Below are positions 26,612 to 36,206 of a stretch of 64,000 nt of DNA, piece by piece. Positions within the stretch are counted from its first letter, which is position 1, and each line of letters opens with the position of its first letter. Under the pieces are notes generated by a model that did not search any database, was not told the origin of the DNA, and saw nothing but the letters and a program-made list of their open reading frames with translations. Source of the stretch: Maribacter spongiicola (lineage in GTDB: Bacteria > Bacteroidota > Bacteroidia > Flavobacteriales > Flavobacteriaceae). A program made the translations under genes and the position numbers. The stretch lies in NCBI RefSeq assembly GCF_004364165.1, contig NZ_SOAY01000010.1:585098-649097 (forward strand). The letters are read 5' to 3'.

Positions 26612-27186
26612 TGTTTGATTAACTCTCTATCCTCTTGTGTTTTATACAACTCCATCGCTTTTAAATAATTAACAGCTCCTTTCATAGTCATGTCGTTTAC
26701 GAAACCATCTAATTTTGGGTGTTTTACTATTACCAAACTAACTAAGGAATCTCTACGTTGAGACCATGTATCCCAATTCACATCTATATAATCTAATTCT
26801 TCAATTTTTGTGATTTTACCTGATACAAACGATATTTTGACATTCAACTTTAGCGGATTGTTTTTTAAAAAGGCATTACGGATATTCTTTTGAGAGATAG
26901 TTGCAATGACGTCATCGTTCTCTTCAACCAATTCAATTACTTCATATGATGGTTTAAATATGGAATCCCATGTATAGAATTCATAGAATGTATTCTTGTC
27001 AAATGGCATAACAAAATCACCGGAAATTAGGGTAATACTATCATGAATCACTTCTTTGATTTTGTTGAATTCGCCAGAATCAAGAGCTTTGTAATATGTA
27101 GAAACAGCCTCTTTGTGACTTATTTTTTTATTGTCACAGCTATTCAATGCTCCAATTATAAATAGAATTAAAATGATGTTTTTCAT
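26608..27186 (-). CDS. Lipoprotein of unknown function, NTF2-like possible
   Basis: 192 residues with a lipoprotein signal (MKNIILILFIIGALNSC, lipidated Cys17). The start of the mature part, EAVSTYYKALDSGEFNKIKEVIHDSITLISGDFVMPFDKNTFYEFY, looks like the helix-strand opening of SnoaL/NTF2-like domains, which is a weak structural guess. Overlaps the following membrane protein by 4 bp. Confidence 0.62.
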   Translation of the reverse strand: MKNIILILFIIGALNSCDNKKISHKEAVSTYYKALDSGEFNKIKEVIHDSITLISGDFVMPFDKNTFYEFYTWDSIFKPSYEVIELVEENDDVIATISQKNIRNAFLKNNPLKLNVKISFVSGKITKIEELDYIDVNWDTWSQRRDSLVSLVIVKHPKLDGFVNDMTMKGAVNYLKAMELYKTQEDRELIKQ

Positions 27187-27196
27187 TGGATAACGT

Positions 27197-27412
27197 TTAT
27201 AAAGATTTTATCATTTCTTTAATTTTTACGGCTTTTTCAAAATGGTCTAGCTTATGTTCTAAAATCCACCATTGCGCTACTTCCATTAAAAGCTCAGGAT
27301 TGTCGTTTTTGTTCTTGAAAAATGCATAGAAAGATAGCCCAACGTTTTCTCCCTTTGCAGTAATCTTAGCATCACAAACTTGTATAATTTTTGCTTTTAT
27401 TTCTTTGTTCAT
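27197..27412 (-). CDS. 71-residue protein, DUF6500-like
   Basis: MNKEIKAKIIQVCDAKITAKG...VGLSFYAFFKNKNDNPELLMEVAQWWI: a short helical cytosolic protein that I associate loosely with DUF6500; function unknown. It is tightly packed between the DUF4177-like gene (2 bp upstream gap) and the lipoprotein gene, so part of one transcript. Confidence 0.6.
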   Translation of the reverse strand: MNKEIKAKIIQVCDAKITAKGENVGLSFYAFFKNKNDNPELLMEVAQWWILEHKLDHFEKAVKIKEMIKSL

Positions 27413-27414
27413 TT

Positions 27415-27606
27415 TTATTCTACTTTCTTCTCAAAAATCAATTCAAAATAAGATGCTGAGCCATAGCCTGAGGTTGCAGGTGCAAAAATTTGAACAAATC
27501 GCCATCCTTCTTTGGCTTTAGCTGCTATAATTTCTTTATAGTTTGATTTTGGTTTAGAGGTAAATACTCCTCCTAAGGCTAATTTTACATATTGATATTC
27601 GTACAT
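27415..27606 (-). CDS. 63-residue DUF4177-like protein
   Basis: MYEYQYVKLALGG...YKEIIAAKAKEGWRFVQIFAP...SYFELIFEKKV has the strand-helix-strand pattern and the EGWxxVQ core of DUF4177 proteins, very small alpha/beta proteins of unknown role. Begins 12 bp after the pentapeptide gene; same operon. Confidence 0.68.
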   Translation of the reverse strand: MYEYQYVKLALGGVFTSKPKSNYKEIIAAKAKEGWRFVQIFAPATSGYGSASYFELIFEKKVE

Positions 27607-27618
27607 AGTTTTTAAATA

Positions 27619-28191
27619 TTAGTTTAAAATTTTCAAATTGTATTTATGTAATAATCCTTCCAACGTATCTCTAGAGAAGATAGCGCTTTTAATTGTGTTA
27701 TTTTCTGGGTCTATATTGAAGTTGGTTGCAGTGCTGAAATCTGCCTTTTGCAAGTTTGTTCTTGAAAAGATGGTGCGTTGTAAATTACAGTTTATAAACT
27801 TGGCGCTACTTAAATCACAATCACTAAAATCTGCTTCTTCAATTTTACAAGCGTTAAAAAGTTGACCGATTAATTTCAAATCTGTAAAAATGGAAAAGTT
27901 CAAATTGCAATCAAAAAAGGAAAAATCCATCAAGAAACTATTACAGGTTTGGAACGCTAAGCCCATAAGCTTGCAATGCGAAAATTTCACTTCTTTAAAA
28001 GTCGTATTTACAATATTCGCATTGCTCAAATTACAATCTATAAACTCGCACTCTAAAAAGGTTTGGTTGTCAAGATATCCTTTCGAAAAATCGCATCCTT
28101 CAAAAATACAATTCTCATACTCCGCTCTGGGTAGTCTGGTGGTTGTATAGTTTTGACCTTTGAAAGTTTGATCTAGTATTAATTTTTCCAA
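27619..28191 (-). CDS. Pentapeptide-repeat protein
   Basis: 190 residues, largely built of A(D/N)LxX-type pentapeptides (ENCIFEGCDFSKGYLDNQTF, ADFSDCDLSSAKFINCNLQR, ADFSTATNFNIDP), giving a right-handed quadrilateral beta helix. The C-terminal FSRDTLEGLLHKYNLKI resembles the dimerisation tail of Qnr-type proteins that protect DNA gyrase, but many pentapeptide proteins share this and no resistance role is claimed. The start is TTG (28191), 7 bp after the stop of the BNR gene; no in-frame ATG lies nearby. Cysteine content is high for a cytosolic protein of this size. Confidence 0.82.
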   Translation of the reverse strand: MEKLILDQTFKGQNYTTTRLPRAEYENCIFEGCDFSKGYLDNQTFLECEFIDCNLSNANIVNTTFKEVKFSHCKLMGLAFQTCNSFLMDFSFFDCNLNFSIFTDLKLIGQLFNACKIEEADFSDCDLSSAKFINCNLQRTIFSRTNLQKADFSTATNFNIDPENNTIKSAIFSRDTLEGLLHKYNLKILN

Positions 28192-28198
28192 CTCTATT

Positions 28199-31100
28199 TT
28201 AGTTTTGTGCCTTTGGTAAAATGATTGCTGGTATTTCTAAGCTCTGAAATATAGTGTTATACGCTTTCATTTCGGTATTGATAATCGCGTTATGCTCTAT
28301 TTTAAAGGTATTCCACATTGCTAATAGATCTTTTAATCGCTCCTTCGCGCCAGCAGTAACTTTTGGTTCTGCAGCATCTATATAGCCTCTCAAATTCAAT
28401 AATTGCGAATTCAGTTTATTTTCAAAATTGATAACATCTTGAAAGGTTTTTTGGTTAGGCTGAATCAGGTTTTCTTCCCATGCAGTAATACGTTTGGTGA
28501 GAGAATCGCCTTGTGTTAATAGCGCTTCTGTTTTTTCATTATCTGCAAGTAATTTACCATACTGTTTTAATTGCGATTTAGCCGATTGCATATCGTTTAC
28601 TGCGTTATGTATTTCTACAACGGTCGTTTCTATGGTTGTCATCATGGTTTGCTGTTCGGCATAATCTGCCATGCTTGCTTTCACCTTTGGGTGTGGTAAA
28701 ATTGTTGCCGTGGTTTCTGCAATTTGGTCGCCTAAAGTCAGCCTTAATACATAATCTCCCGGACCAACAGTAGACCCGTTTAATCCGCCAAGAACAAAAA
28801 CCTTATCCACTGCAGGTAGAGGCTCTCTTTTAAAATCCCATGTAAAACGATTATACCCTTTTTTTGAAGCTAAAAGTGCTGGTTTTGATGGTCCGCCTGG
28901 CCACGATTTAAACTTCTTATCTTTTTGGTTGGTAACAGACCTAATTACTTTTCTATCCTTTAAAACTTCTAATTTCAACTCTGTACTGTCTTGTGCTTCG
29001 CTCAAATAATAATCGAAAGTTACTCCACTTTTAGGATTGCTTCCTAATCCAGAAACTGGTTTTTCGTTGTATCCACCAATAAACAAATAGGTGTCTTTTG
29101 GTTTAAAAATGTTTAAGCTTTTTTTCGGTGTCTTAGCATTTTGTAAAGCTGCTAAATCATCTAAAATCCAGAAGGCACGACCTGCGGTTGCCGCTACCAA
29201 ATCATTGTCTTGAATAACAAGGTCATTAATCGGTGTCAAGGGCAAGTTCAATTGCAATGGCTGCCAGTGTAAACCATCATCTAAAGAAATGTATAGGCCA
29301 GTTTCTGTACCTGCGTATAACAATCCTTTTACCTTTTTATCTGCGCGGACTACTCTCGTAAATGTATTGTCGCCTGTGATGCCATTAGTGATTTTTGTCC
29401 ATGTGTTTCCGTAATCCGTTGTTTTGTAGATGTAGTTGGTAAAATCCATCGACTTATAACGCATTAACACTATGTAAGCTGTTGCTGGATCATGTGGAGA
29501 GACTTCAATACTATTGATAATACCTTCTTTGGCACCAGCGGGAGTAACATTTGCCCAATTGGCTCCGCCATCTTTGGTTATATGCACCAAACCATCGTCG
29601 CTACCAGACCAAATAATACCTTCTTCATGCGGAGATTCAGTTAAGTAGGTTAGTGTATTGTATATCTCGCCACCGGCAGCTTCATTGGTAAACGGACCGC
29701 CACCAAGACCATGTTTGTCCTTTTCGTCTTTGGTTAAATCGGGACTAATAACTGTCCAGCTTTGACCTTCATCTGTAGATCTAAAAACAACGTTACCACC
29801 ATGGTAAATGGTTTTTCTGTTGTGTGGAGAGGTAATTATTGGAGCATTCCAGTTGTAACGGTATTTTGCATTTTCTGGAGAGATGCTTAATCCTAGTTCC
29901 GGATATTCCTTAATAGGCTTGGATTCTTTAGTATTTGCATCCCATTTATCAATATTACCCTGGTAAGTTCCGCCATATATCAATTCCGGATTATCTGGGT
30001 CGAATGCTAAAAAGGCACTTTCGCCACCGGCAACAGCATACCAATCTTTCCAATCGATCCCACCATCATTTGTTCGCGAAGCAATAGCAACGGTAGAATT
30101 ATCTTGCTGACCACCATATACATTATATGGCACTAGATTATCGGTAATTACTCGATAGAATTGAGCTGTATTTTGATTTTCTTGCGTGCTCCAGCTTTTT
30201 CCGCCGTTATTAGAAACATTTGATCCACCATCGTTTGAATTTATCATGCGTTGATTGTTCAATGGATCTATCCATAAATCGTGATTATCGCCGTGCGGAG
30301 TAGATAGCGTAGAAAATGATTTACCGCCATCTATTGATTTTGTTACAGGTGCATTTAAAACATACACAATGTCTTCATTTTGAGTATCTGCAAAAATCTC
30401 CATGTAGTACCAAGAACGTGTAATGTTGATACGGTCTTTATTGATTAATGTCCATTTTTTACCAGCATCGTCAGAACGGTATACGCCCCCTTTTTCTCCT
30501 TCTGCTTCAATTACGGCAAATACACGTTCTGGGTTGGCACGAGAAACAGAAATACCTGCTTTACCCATTTCTTTAGGTAGTCCTTCTTTTAATTGTTCCC
30601 AAGTTTCACCACTATCTGTCGATTTGTAAATTCCTGAATTTTTGCCTCCAGATTCCATCGTCCATGGAAAACGTCTGTGTTGCCACATTGCTGCATATAA
30701 AATGGTCGGGTTGGTCATATCCATCGATAAGGCAGATGCTCCGGTAATGTTATCTACAAACAGAACATTTTTCCAAGTATCGCCACCATCGGTAGATTTA
30801 TAAATACCGCGTTGCGATGAAGGTCCGTATTGCGCTCCTTGTGCCGATACGAAAACGATATCCGGATTGGTTGGATCTATGATAATATCAGAAATATGCC
30901 TGGTTTCATCAAGTCCCATATGCTTCCAGGTTTTTCCAGCATCGGTAGATTTGTATACGCCGTCGCCCATTGAGGTCATTACACCACGGGCAGCATGTTC
31001 GCCCATACCGGCAATTACAATATTCGGGTTGCTTTCAGATACGGAGATCGCTCCAACAGTAGCTGTTTTTAAAAATCCGTCAGAAATATTTTCCCAAGTG

Positions 31101-31354
31101 ATTCCGTCATCGGTAGTTTTCCAAATTCCTCCGCCTACAGTACCCATGTAGTATACCATTGGTTGACTTAGAACTCCGGTCGATGCTACGCTTCTTCCTC
31201 CCCTGAACGGACCAATATTTCTCCATTTTAATCCGGTGAAAAGTGAGTCTTCTAATTGAATAGTTGGTTCGGTATTTTTATTTTTTCTGCGCTGAGCTTG
31301 CAAAGCTAAAGGTGCCAAAATAATAAGCACGAGCAGAAGTCTAATAGTTTTCAT
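28199..31354 (-). CDS. Exported BNR/Asp-box repeat protein (VPS10/sortilin-like)
   Basis: 1051 residues with a signal peptide ([21 protein letters not shown]). Residues about 40-720 contain many Asp-box motifs of the form S/T-x-D-x-G-x-T-W ([55 protein letters not shown]), defining one or two beta propellers of the sialidase/sortilin type; the remaining C-terminal part contains a beta domain and a helical end. Related Bacteroidota proteins are annotated as glycosyl hydrolase, but no catalytic triad can be assigned here, so a binding role is as likely. It opens a minus-strand run of small genes and shares a 200-bp region with the divergent fusion gene. Confidence 0.85.
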   Translation of the reverse strand: MKTIRLLLVLIILAPLALQAQRRKNKNTEPTIQLEDSLFTGLKWRNIGPFRGGRSVASTGVLSQPMVYYMGTVGGGIWKTTDDGITWENISDGFLKTATVGAISVSESNPNIVIAGMGEHAARGVMTSMGDGVYKSTDAGKTWKHMGLDETRHISDIIIDPTNPDIVFVSAQGAQYGPSSQRGIYKSTDGGDTWKNVLFVDNITGASALSMDMTNPTILYAAMWQHRRFPWTMESGGKNSGIYKSTDSGETWEQLKEGLPKEMGKAGISVSRANPERVFAVIEAEGEKGGVYRSDDAGKKWTLINKDRINITRSWYYMEIFADTQNEDIVYVLNAPVTKSIDGGKSFSTLSTPHGDNHDLWIDPLNNQRMINSNDGGSNVSNNGGKSWSTQENQNTAQFYRVITDNLVPYNVYGGQQDNSTVAIASRTNDGGIDWKDWYAVAGGESAFLAFDPDNPELIYGGTYQGNIDKWDANTKESKPIKEYPELGLSISPENAKYRYNWNAPIITSPHNRKTIYHGGNVVFRSTDEGQSWTVISPDLTKDEKDKHGLGGGPFTNEAAGGEIYNTLTYLTESPHEEGIIWSGSDDGLVHITKDGGANWANVTPAGAKEGIINSIEVSPHDPATAYIVLMRYKSMDFTNYIYKTTDYGNTWTKITNGITGDNTFTRVVRADKKVKGLLYAGTETGLYISLDDGLHWQPLQLNLPLTPINDLVIQDNDLVAATAGRAFWILDDLAALQNAKTPKKSLNIFKPKDTYLFIGGYNEKPVSGLGSNPKSGVTFDYYLSEAQDSTELKLEVLKDRKVIRSVTNQKDKKFKSWPGGPSKPALLASKKGYNRFTWDFKREPLPAVDKVFVLGGLNGSTVGPGDYVLRLTLGDQIAETTATILPHPKVKASMADYAEQQTMMTTIETTVVEIHNAVNDMQSAKSQLKQYGKLLADNEKTEALLTQGDSLTKRITAWEENLIQPNQKTFQDVINFENKLNSQLLNLRGYIDAAEPKVTAGAKERLKDLLAMWNTFKIEHNAIINTEMKAYNTIFQSLEIPAIILPKAQN

Positions 31355-31556
31355 GGTGTGGTCTGATTTGTTGTTGAATAGGGAAGATAATAAAAGCCTT
31401 TGTAAATCGGTAGTCTATAAAATGAATTTGCTTATTCTAAGTTTAAGGGCTTAATTATTATCGTATTAACTAATATCAATTTGCTAAAATGTCAAATTGG
31501 TTTTAATGTTGGTGCCGCTTTTTTTTTCGCTTTTATCTGGTTAAGTTAGAAGGAGT

Positions 31557-34145
31557 ATGACACACCAAACTAGAGATTTAAAGCAAGAAATAACTGTTGA
31601 AAAATTAAAAGATTACTTTCCGAACGGAGCATTGAAAACATACCAAAAAGGGTATGCTATCAGTTATATTCATAAAAAAGTTAGAACCTTTAGATGGTTG
31701 TTAGAAGGTAGTGTCAACTATTATATTTCACTCGATAATCCTGAAAGCGATATTCTCGTTTGCCAAAACTCAGAGCCTTTTTCTACGATTGGTTTAAACG
31801 GATTCAATACCCCCAAAAGATTTACTTATAAAGCAACCGTAGCCTCACCAAAAGCATCTTTTTTTGAGATTCCATTTCATGAGCTAGATGCGTATTTGAA
31901 AAAAGGGCATCAGAATATCTTACTCAAAAATATTGGAGCAAAATTATATCGTGTTTTGCATACGGCATTAACCAAACAAACAGAATTATTGAGTCCCGTA
32001 CGGTTTCAGCCATTCGTTGAAGATCGACAGTTTTTTATATCGCCCGTTGCCGAACAAGAAGAGATTGTTTCATTAATGCGACGTTCTCCTTTCTTAGATT
32101 TTTTTGAAGAAAAAAACCTAATGGCATTGGCTGCTTTGGCAGAACGACGGGAGTATGAGCCAGATGAAGTTTTGTATGTGCAAGACGGTTCAAGTAACGG
32201 ATTATTTATTCTGATACATGGAGAAGTAACCGTTAAGCGAATAGAGAATACGATTGAGATTAAACAACGTTCTATTAAGAATTCAGGATTTGTCTTCGGA
32301 TGGTCTTGTTTGCTTAAGGAAAAAGATATTTGCTCGGCCATAACCAATACAAAGACCTCTGCTTATTTCATACCTGAAGGAGATTTAATGAAATTGTTTC
32401 AAGAAGATGATGCATTTGAAGGTCAATTCTTTCAACGCTTACTTTGGCTCATGGGCAACCAGTTAAATGCTGCTTTTGTGCGTTATGTAGGTTTATTAGG
32501 TAAGCACAATTTACAGGCAGTCTACCAATTAATCAAGAATAATAAATCGCGGTTGTTGTTGTCATCGCCATTACATCAAGTGCCACATCTTTTAAAAAGC
32601 AATACCACAAAGCAGTTCGCTTATGATGCATTAACTAGTTTGGTAAAAAAGGGGACAGCTTTAGAACGCCATATTGCATCATTGAGTTTAGAGTTATTAG
32701 GAGAAGATCAAAAGGAGCATGGGTTTATAAGCGGATTACAGCAGATTTATGAGAATGTTGCAGAAAATTACAGTGAAGATGCCAAGCAAAACAGAAAGGT
32801 CTGTGCAGAGCTGACTATGAAGGTGTTTAAAAATGTGCCCTATATTATTGAAGGCTGGGAGAATTTACCTGAAGATACTGGTAATATTTTTATCTATAAC
32901 CACTTAATCAATGACCCACATTATACCTTAAATAATAATTTTCAGATTACGCTAGATTCACATTTTCTAAGTGCCATGGTCTTGCATAAAAAGTATGAAG
33001 AACCCGGTATAAGAACAGTTAGAATAGGGCAGGGGCAAGAATATGGTCATCAAAATTACTATGATAACCTTGGCTATATAAATGTGTATACCAAAGAATC
33101 TGATGAAACTTCTAGCAATAGAAAAGAAGAGGCGAGAAGCATCTTCTATAACGAAGCGTCAAAACATCTTAAACAAGGTTATAATTTAATTATTAGTCCG
33201 GAAGGGACTTCGTATAGAACAGACGAATCTCCAGGTCCTTTTAAAATGGGCGCTTTTAAATTGGCATTACATACCGAGCCAGAACCGTATATAATACCAG
33301 TAGTCATGGTAAATTTTGATCATAGAATTGGCAAATCTTTATACTACTGTGCCATCAAAGAACCTTTTTTACTGAGTGAAAAAGTGCCTTCTAAAAGCAA
33401 TAAAGATTTATATGCGTTTATGGAAGAGTACCAAAAAGAGTATGCAGGCTATGTACAAGAGGCAATTGAAAGGGCAGAAGAATTAAACGTATCGTCTTCC
33501 GGGGCAGATAATTTAGAAGAGCCGCCTGCTATTTGGTGTAATGAGATCAAGCGTTTGAAAAGACGAATAGCCAAACTGCCAACACAAGAGAATTTAATTG
33601 CGTTTTATGGAAGCTCGTCTGTACGATTATGGGTGAATATGAAGCGTGATTTGAGTCCGTTTAATGTAGTGAACCTTGGTTTTGGCGGATCTACATTTGC
33701 TTGGTGTATTCATTATTTCGATGAGATTTTTACGGAAGCTAATCCTTCTAAAATTGTGTTGTACGCTGGAGAGAATGATTTGAATAGTGGTAAAACTCCG
33801 CAAGAAGTACTTTCTGGTTGTATGGAGTTGGTGGGCTTGATTACTAACAAATATCCGGATGCAGAATTGGCATTGATCAGCTTAAAACCAAGTGTAGAGC
33901 GCGAAGCTTTGATTCCGCTAATTATGGAAACTAATTTAATGTTGTCCAAGTATTTTATTACCGAATTAAATGCACAATACATCAATGTATTCGCGCAAAT
34001 GATTACTACCGATAATAGACCGATACCAGAATTATACCTTTCTGACGGATTGCATTTAAACAAGCAAGGCTATGCACTGTGGAGTACTGCCATAAAGAAA
34101 GCACTACAGGCAGCGGATAGCCTTGAGCTTGAAAATCAATTGTAA
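31557..34145 (+). CDS. Fusion: two cNMP-binding-like folds, PlsC-type acyltransferase, SGNH hydrolase
   Basis: 862 residues. Residues 15-135 and 178-300 look like cyclic-nucleotide-binding barrels (WLLEGSVNYYISLD; LYVQDGSSNGLFILIHGEVTVKR); in the second the usual FGE and Arg of the phosphate cassette read FGW and SAITNTKTS, so cAMP binding is doubtful. Residues about 415-640 form a PlsC/LPLAT acyltransferase with NHLINDP (448-454) and SPEGTSYRTDE (547-557); the His-Asp spacing is HX3D instead of the usual HX4D. Residues 680-852 form an SGNH/GDSL hydrolase: YGSSS with probable nucleophile S687, GFGG (708-711), GEND (738-741) and D830-x-x-H833. Likely remodels acyl chains on a lipid or glycan in response to a ligand. 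Ends 4 bp from a convergent gene. Confidence 0.82.
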   Translation: MTHQTRDLKQEITVEKLKDYFPNGALKTYQKGYAISYIHKKVRTFRWLLEGSVNYYISLDNPESDILVCQNSEPFSTIGLNGFNTPKRFTYKATVASPKASFFEIPFHELDAYLKKGHQNILLKNIGAKLYRVLHTALTKQTELLSPVRFQPFVEDRQFFISPVAEQEEIVSLMRRSPFLDFFEEKNLMALAALAERREYEPDEVLYVQDGSSNGLFILIHGEVTVKRIENTIEIKQRSIKNSGFVFGWSCLLKEKDICSAITNTKTSAYFIPEGDLMKLFQEDDAFEGQFFQRLLWLMGNQLNAAFVRYVGLLGKHNLQAVYQLIKNNKSRLLLSSPLHQVPHLLKSNTTKQFAYDALTSLVKKGTALERHIASLSLELLGEDQKEHGFISGLQQIYENVAENYSEDAKQNRKVCAELTMKVFKNVPYIIEGWENLPEDTGNIFIYNHLINDPHYTLNNNFQITLDSHFLSAMVLHKKYEEPGIRTVRIGQGQEYGHQNYYDNLGYINVYTKESDETSSNRKEEARSIFYNEASKHLKQGYNLIISPEGTSYRTDESPGPFKMGAFKLALHTEPEPYIIPVVMVNFDHRIGKSLYYCAIKEPFLLSEKVPSKSNKDLYAFMEEYQKEYAGYVQEAIERAEELNVSSSGADNLEEPPAIWCNEIKRLKRRIAKLPTQENLIAFYGSSSVRLWVNMKRDLSPFNVVNLGFGGSTFAWCIHYFDEIFTEANPSKIVLYAGENDLNSGKTPQEVLSGCMELVGLITNKYPDAELALISLKPSVEREALIPLIMETNLMLSKYFITELNAQYINVFAQMITTDNRPIPELYLSDGLHLNKQGYALWSTAIKKALQAADSLELENQL

Positions 34146-34149
34146 TTTG

Positions 34150-35700
34150 TTATTCGTCTTGACCACCTTTGCGTTGTGGTGTTCTTGGTGTTGGCCATTC
34201 TCCTTTTTTACCAGATCTTGGGTTAATACCTAGCACGGCTTTTTCGCGCGATGTTTTCTCTGGATCTTCACAAGCCATATAAGTTAGTATGGCAGTTAGT
34301 ATGGCGTTGTTACGAACATCATCGAATACTATTTTGTCATACGTATCTAAATTGGTATGCCATGTGTAGTTCCAATAATCCCAACTAAGAGAGCTTAAAG
34401 AAAACGCAGGTGCACCAGCAGCTACAAAAGAAGCATAATCAGATCCACCACGACTAGGTGAACCGGGGAAGGTAGTTTCAATCTCATTTTTATACGTTTC
34501 TGGTACGGCTTCTAACCAACGCCCTAAATAATCATAGGCATGTAGAAAACCTTGTCCTGATAAACGAATAACACGACCAGTGCCATTATCTTGATTAAAA
34601 ACAGCTTGTACACCAGCTACAATTTCTGGGTGATCTGCTACAAAAGAACTAGAACCATTTAAGCCTTGCTCTTCACTTCCCCAAAGTCCGATTAAAATAG
34701 TTCGCTTCGGATTCGGATACACCTTTTTAAGAATTCGTGCAGCTTCTAACATGGTTATGGTTCCTGTGCCGTTATCTGTTGCTCCTGTTCCACCATCCCA
34801 AGAATCGAAATGGGCAGAAAGAATTACATATTCATCTGGGAATTCAGTACCTTGTATGGTTGCTATAGTATTAAATGTTGGTACTACGCCTAAATCTTTA
34901 GATTCGGCCACTATTTTAATTTTAGTATCAGCGCCATGTTCTACCATTCTGTATAACATTCCGTAGTCTTCTAAAGAAATATCTACTGCGGGAATTTTAT
35001 CGGTACCTGCACTAAATATTTTGTTAGCGCCAAAACCTTCAGACCATCTTGACTGTGCAATACCTACTGCACCTGCTCTTTCAAATGCAGAATTGATATT
35101 TCTACTCGTGTAGCCTGTATTGTTAATATTCTGTCTCCATATTTTTTCTATGGAATCACGCTCCGTTTTCATTTTCTCGAAGGATGCCTTTGTTGCGTAT
35201 TCTTCCCAGTTTTCATCTGGTCTACCTGTAGGTTGCAACATACTAATCATTACTATTTTTCCTTTTACATTAGGAAGCCATTTTACAAATGATAATGAGT
35301 CTTTGAAACTAGGTAATGTAATTAATGATGCGGTAACACCTTTAGCACTTGTACCTGGGTTCCATGCTAATTGTGTAGCGTGAAGTGATGCTACTCGTGG
35401 CGACACCATATCTACATGGGTAATGCCTCTTTGCCAACCCTTCCAGGTTCCCCATTGCTGATTTTCGGCAGAAATACCCCATTTTTTATAGGTGTTTATT
35501 GCCCAATCATGTGCTGTTTTCATTTCAGGTGTACCCACTAAACGAGGTCCGTTGAGGTCCATTAATTCGTAAGCCAATTGCTCTAATTGAGAATTTTCAA
35601 CGCCTTCTTTTTCAATGGCATTAACGATGTCTTCTGTGGATTGAGAAAATCCGAAAGTGGCGCATAATAAGTATGCACCAAAGAGTATTCCTTTTTTCAT
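34150..35700 (-). CDS. Exported M28 family aminopeptidase/carboxypeptidase
   Basis: 516 residues from the ATG at 35700 (a TTG two codons upstream is possible). Signal peptide MKKGILFGAYLLCATFGFSQ. A protease-associated insert is suggested around residues 120-260, and the M28 core shows zinc ligands in SAHFDSWD, GATDNGTG, WGSEEQGLNG, NQDNGTG and the late His of YTWHTNLDTYDK. This is the PSMA/plasma glutamate carboxypeptidase-like branch. Probably degrades peptides outside the cytoplasm. The C terminus is basic and proline-rich (GKKGEWPTPRTPQRKGGQDE). Confidence 0.88.
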   Translation of the reverse strand: MKKGILFGAYLLCATFGFSQSTEDIVNAIEKEGVENSQLEQLAYELMDLNGPRLVGTPEMKTAHDWAINTYKKWGISAENQQWGTWKGWQRGITHVDMVSPRVASLHATQLAWNPGTSAKGVTASLITLPSFKDSLSFVKWLPNVKGKIVMISMLQPTGRPDENWEEYATKASFEKMKTERDSIEKIWRQNINNTGYTSRNINSAFERAGAVGIAQSRWSEGFGANKIFSAGTDKIPAVDISLEDYGMLYRMVEHGADTKIKIVAESKDLGVVPTFNTIATIQGTEFPDEYVILSAHFDSWDGGTGATDNGTGTITMLEAARILKKVYPNPKRTILIGLWGSEEQGLNGSSSFVADHPEIVAGVQAVFNQDNGTGRVIRLSGQGFLHAYDYLGRWLEAVPETYKNEIETTFPGSPSRGGSDYASFVAAGAPAFSLSSLSWDYWNYTWHTNLDTYDKIVFDDVRNNAILTAILTYMACEDPEKTSREKAVLGINPRSGKKGEWPTPRTPQRKGGQDE

Positions 35701-35757
35701 GTTCAAGAGAGTTTGTTAGTTGAACTAAGGTACTCATTTAAGGGCGGAAGGGGTGTG

Positions 35758-36201
35758 TTAAAATTTATCGGATTTCTCCAAAAATTCAGAAAGACTTTCC
35801 TGTATCAAATACTCCCAACCCGCTACACCACTTTCTCTTTTGAATTCGGGGATGTCTGTTGGAAATTCTTTTAAAACTTCACTTGTAACTGTAAGTAGTG
35901 TTTGATGTTCTTCTTTTGAAAGATTAAATGTAGAAATGCTCTCGCCAGGGTATTCGTCAAACTTCCATTGATAACTAATTTTTGATTGAGGAATAACTTC
36001 TGTAACTATCCAGTTATGCGTAAAATTTCGCCCTTCGTTAGTAATTAAAAAGCTGGTTTGAAAAGATACTTTTGGCTTAAAATCAGGAATCACATCAAAA
36101 TACCATTGTCGCATTTGTTCTAAATTAGTTAATGCTTTCCATACCTGTTCTATGGAAGCATTAAAAAGCTGCTCAATAATTATGGGTTCATTGTCTTTCA
36201 T
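35758..36201 (-). CDS. SRPBCC/AHSA1-like protein
   Basis: 147 residues with the AHSA1 (START-like, helix-grip) pattern: IIIEQLFNASIEQVWKALTNLEQMRQWYFD at the start and GWEYLIQESLSEFLEK at the end. Such proteins bind hydrophobic ligands; function not predicted. The start lies 5 bp after the stop of the M20 hydrolase gene on the same strand, so the two are co-transcribed. Confidence 0.82.
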   Translation of the reverse strand: MKDNEPIIIEQLFNASIEQVWKALTNLEQMRQWYFDVIPDFKPKVSFQTSFLITNEGRNFTHNWIVTEVIPQSKISYQWKFDEYPGESISTFNLSKEEHQTLLTVTSEVLKEFPTDIPEFKRESGVAGWEYLIQESLSEFLEKSDKF

Positions 36202-36206
36202 AATCG

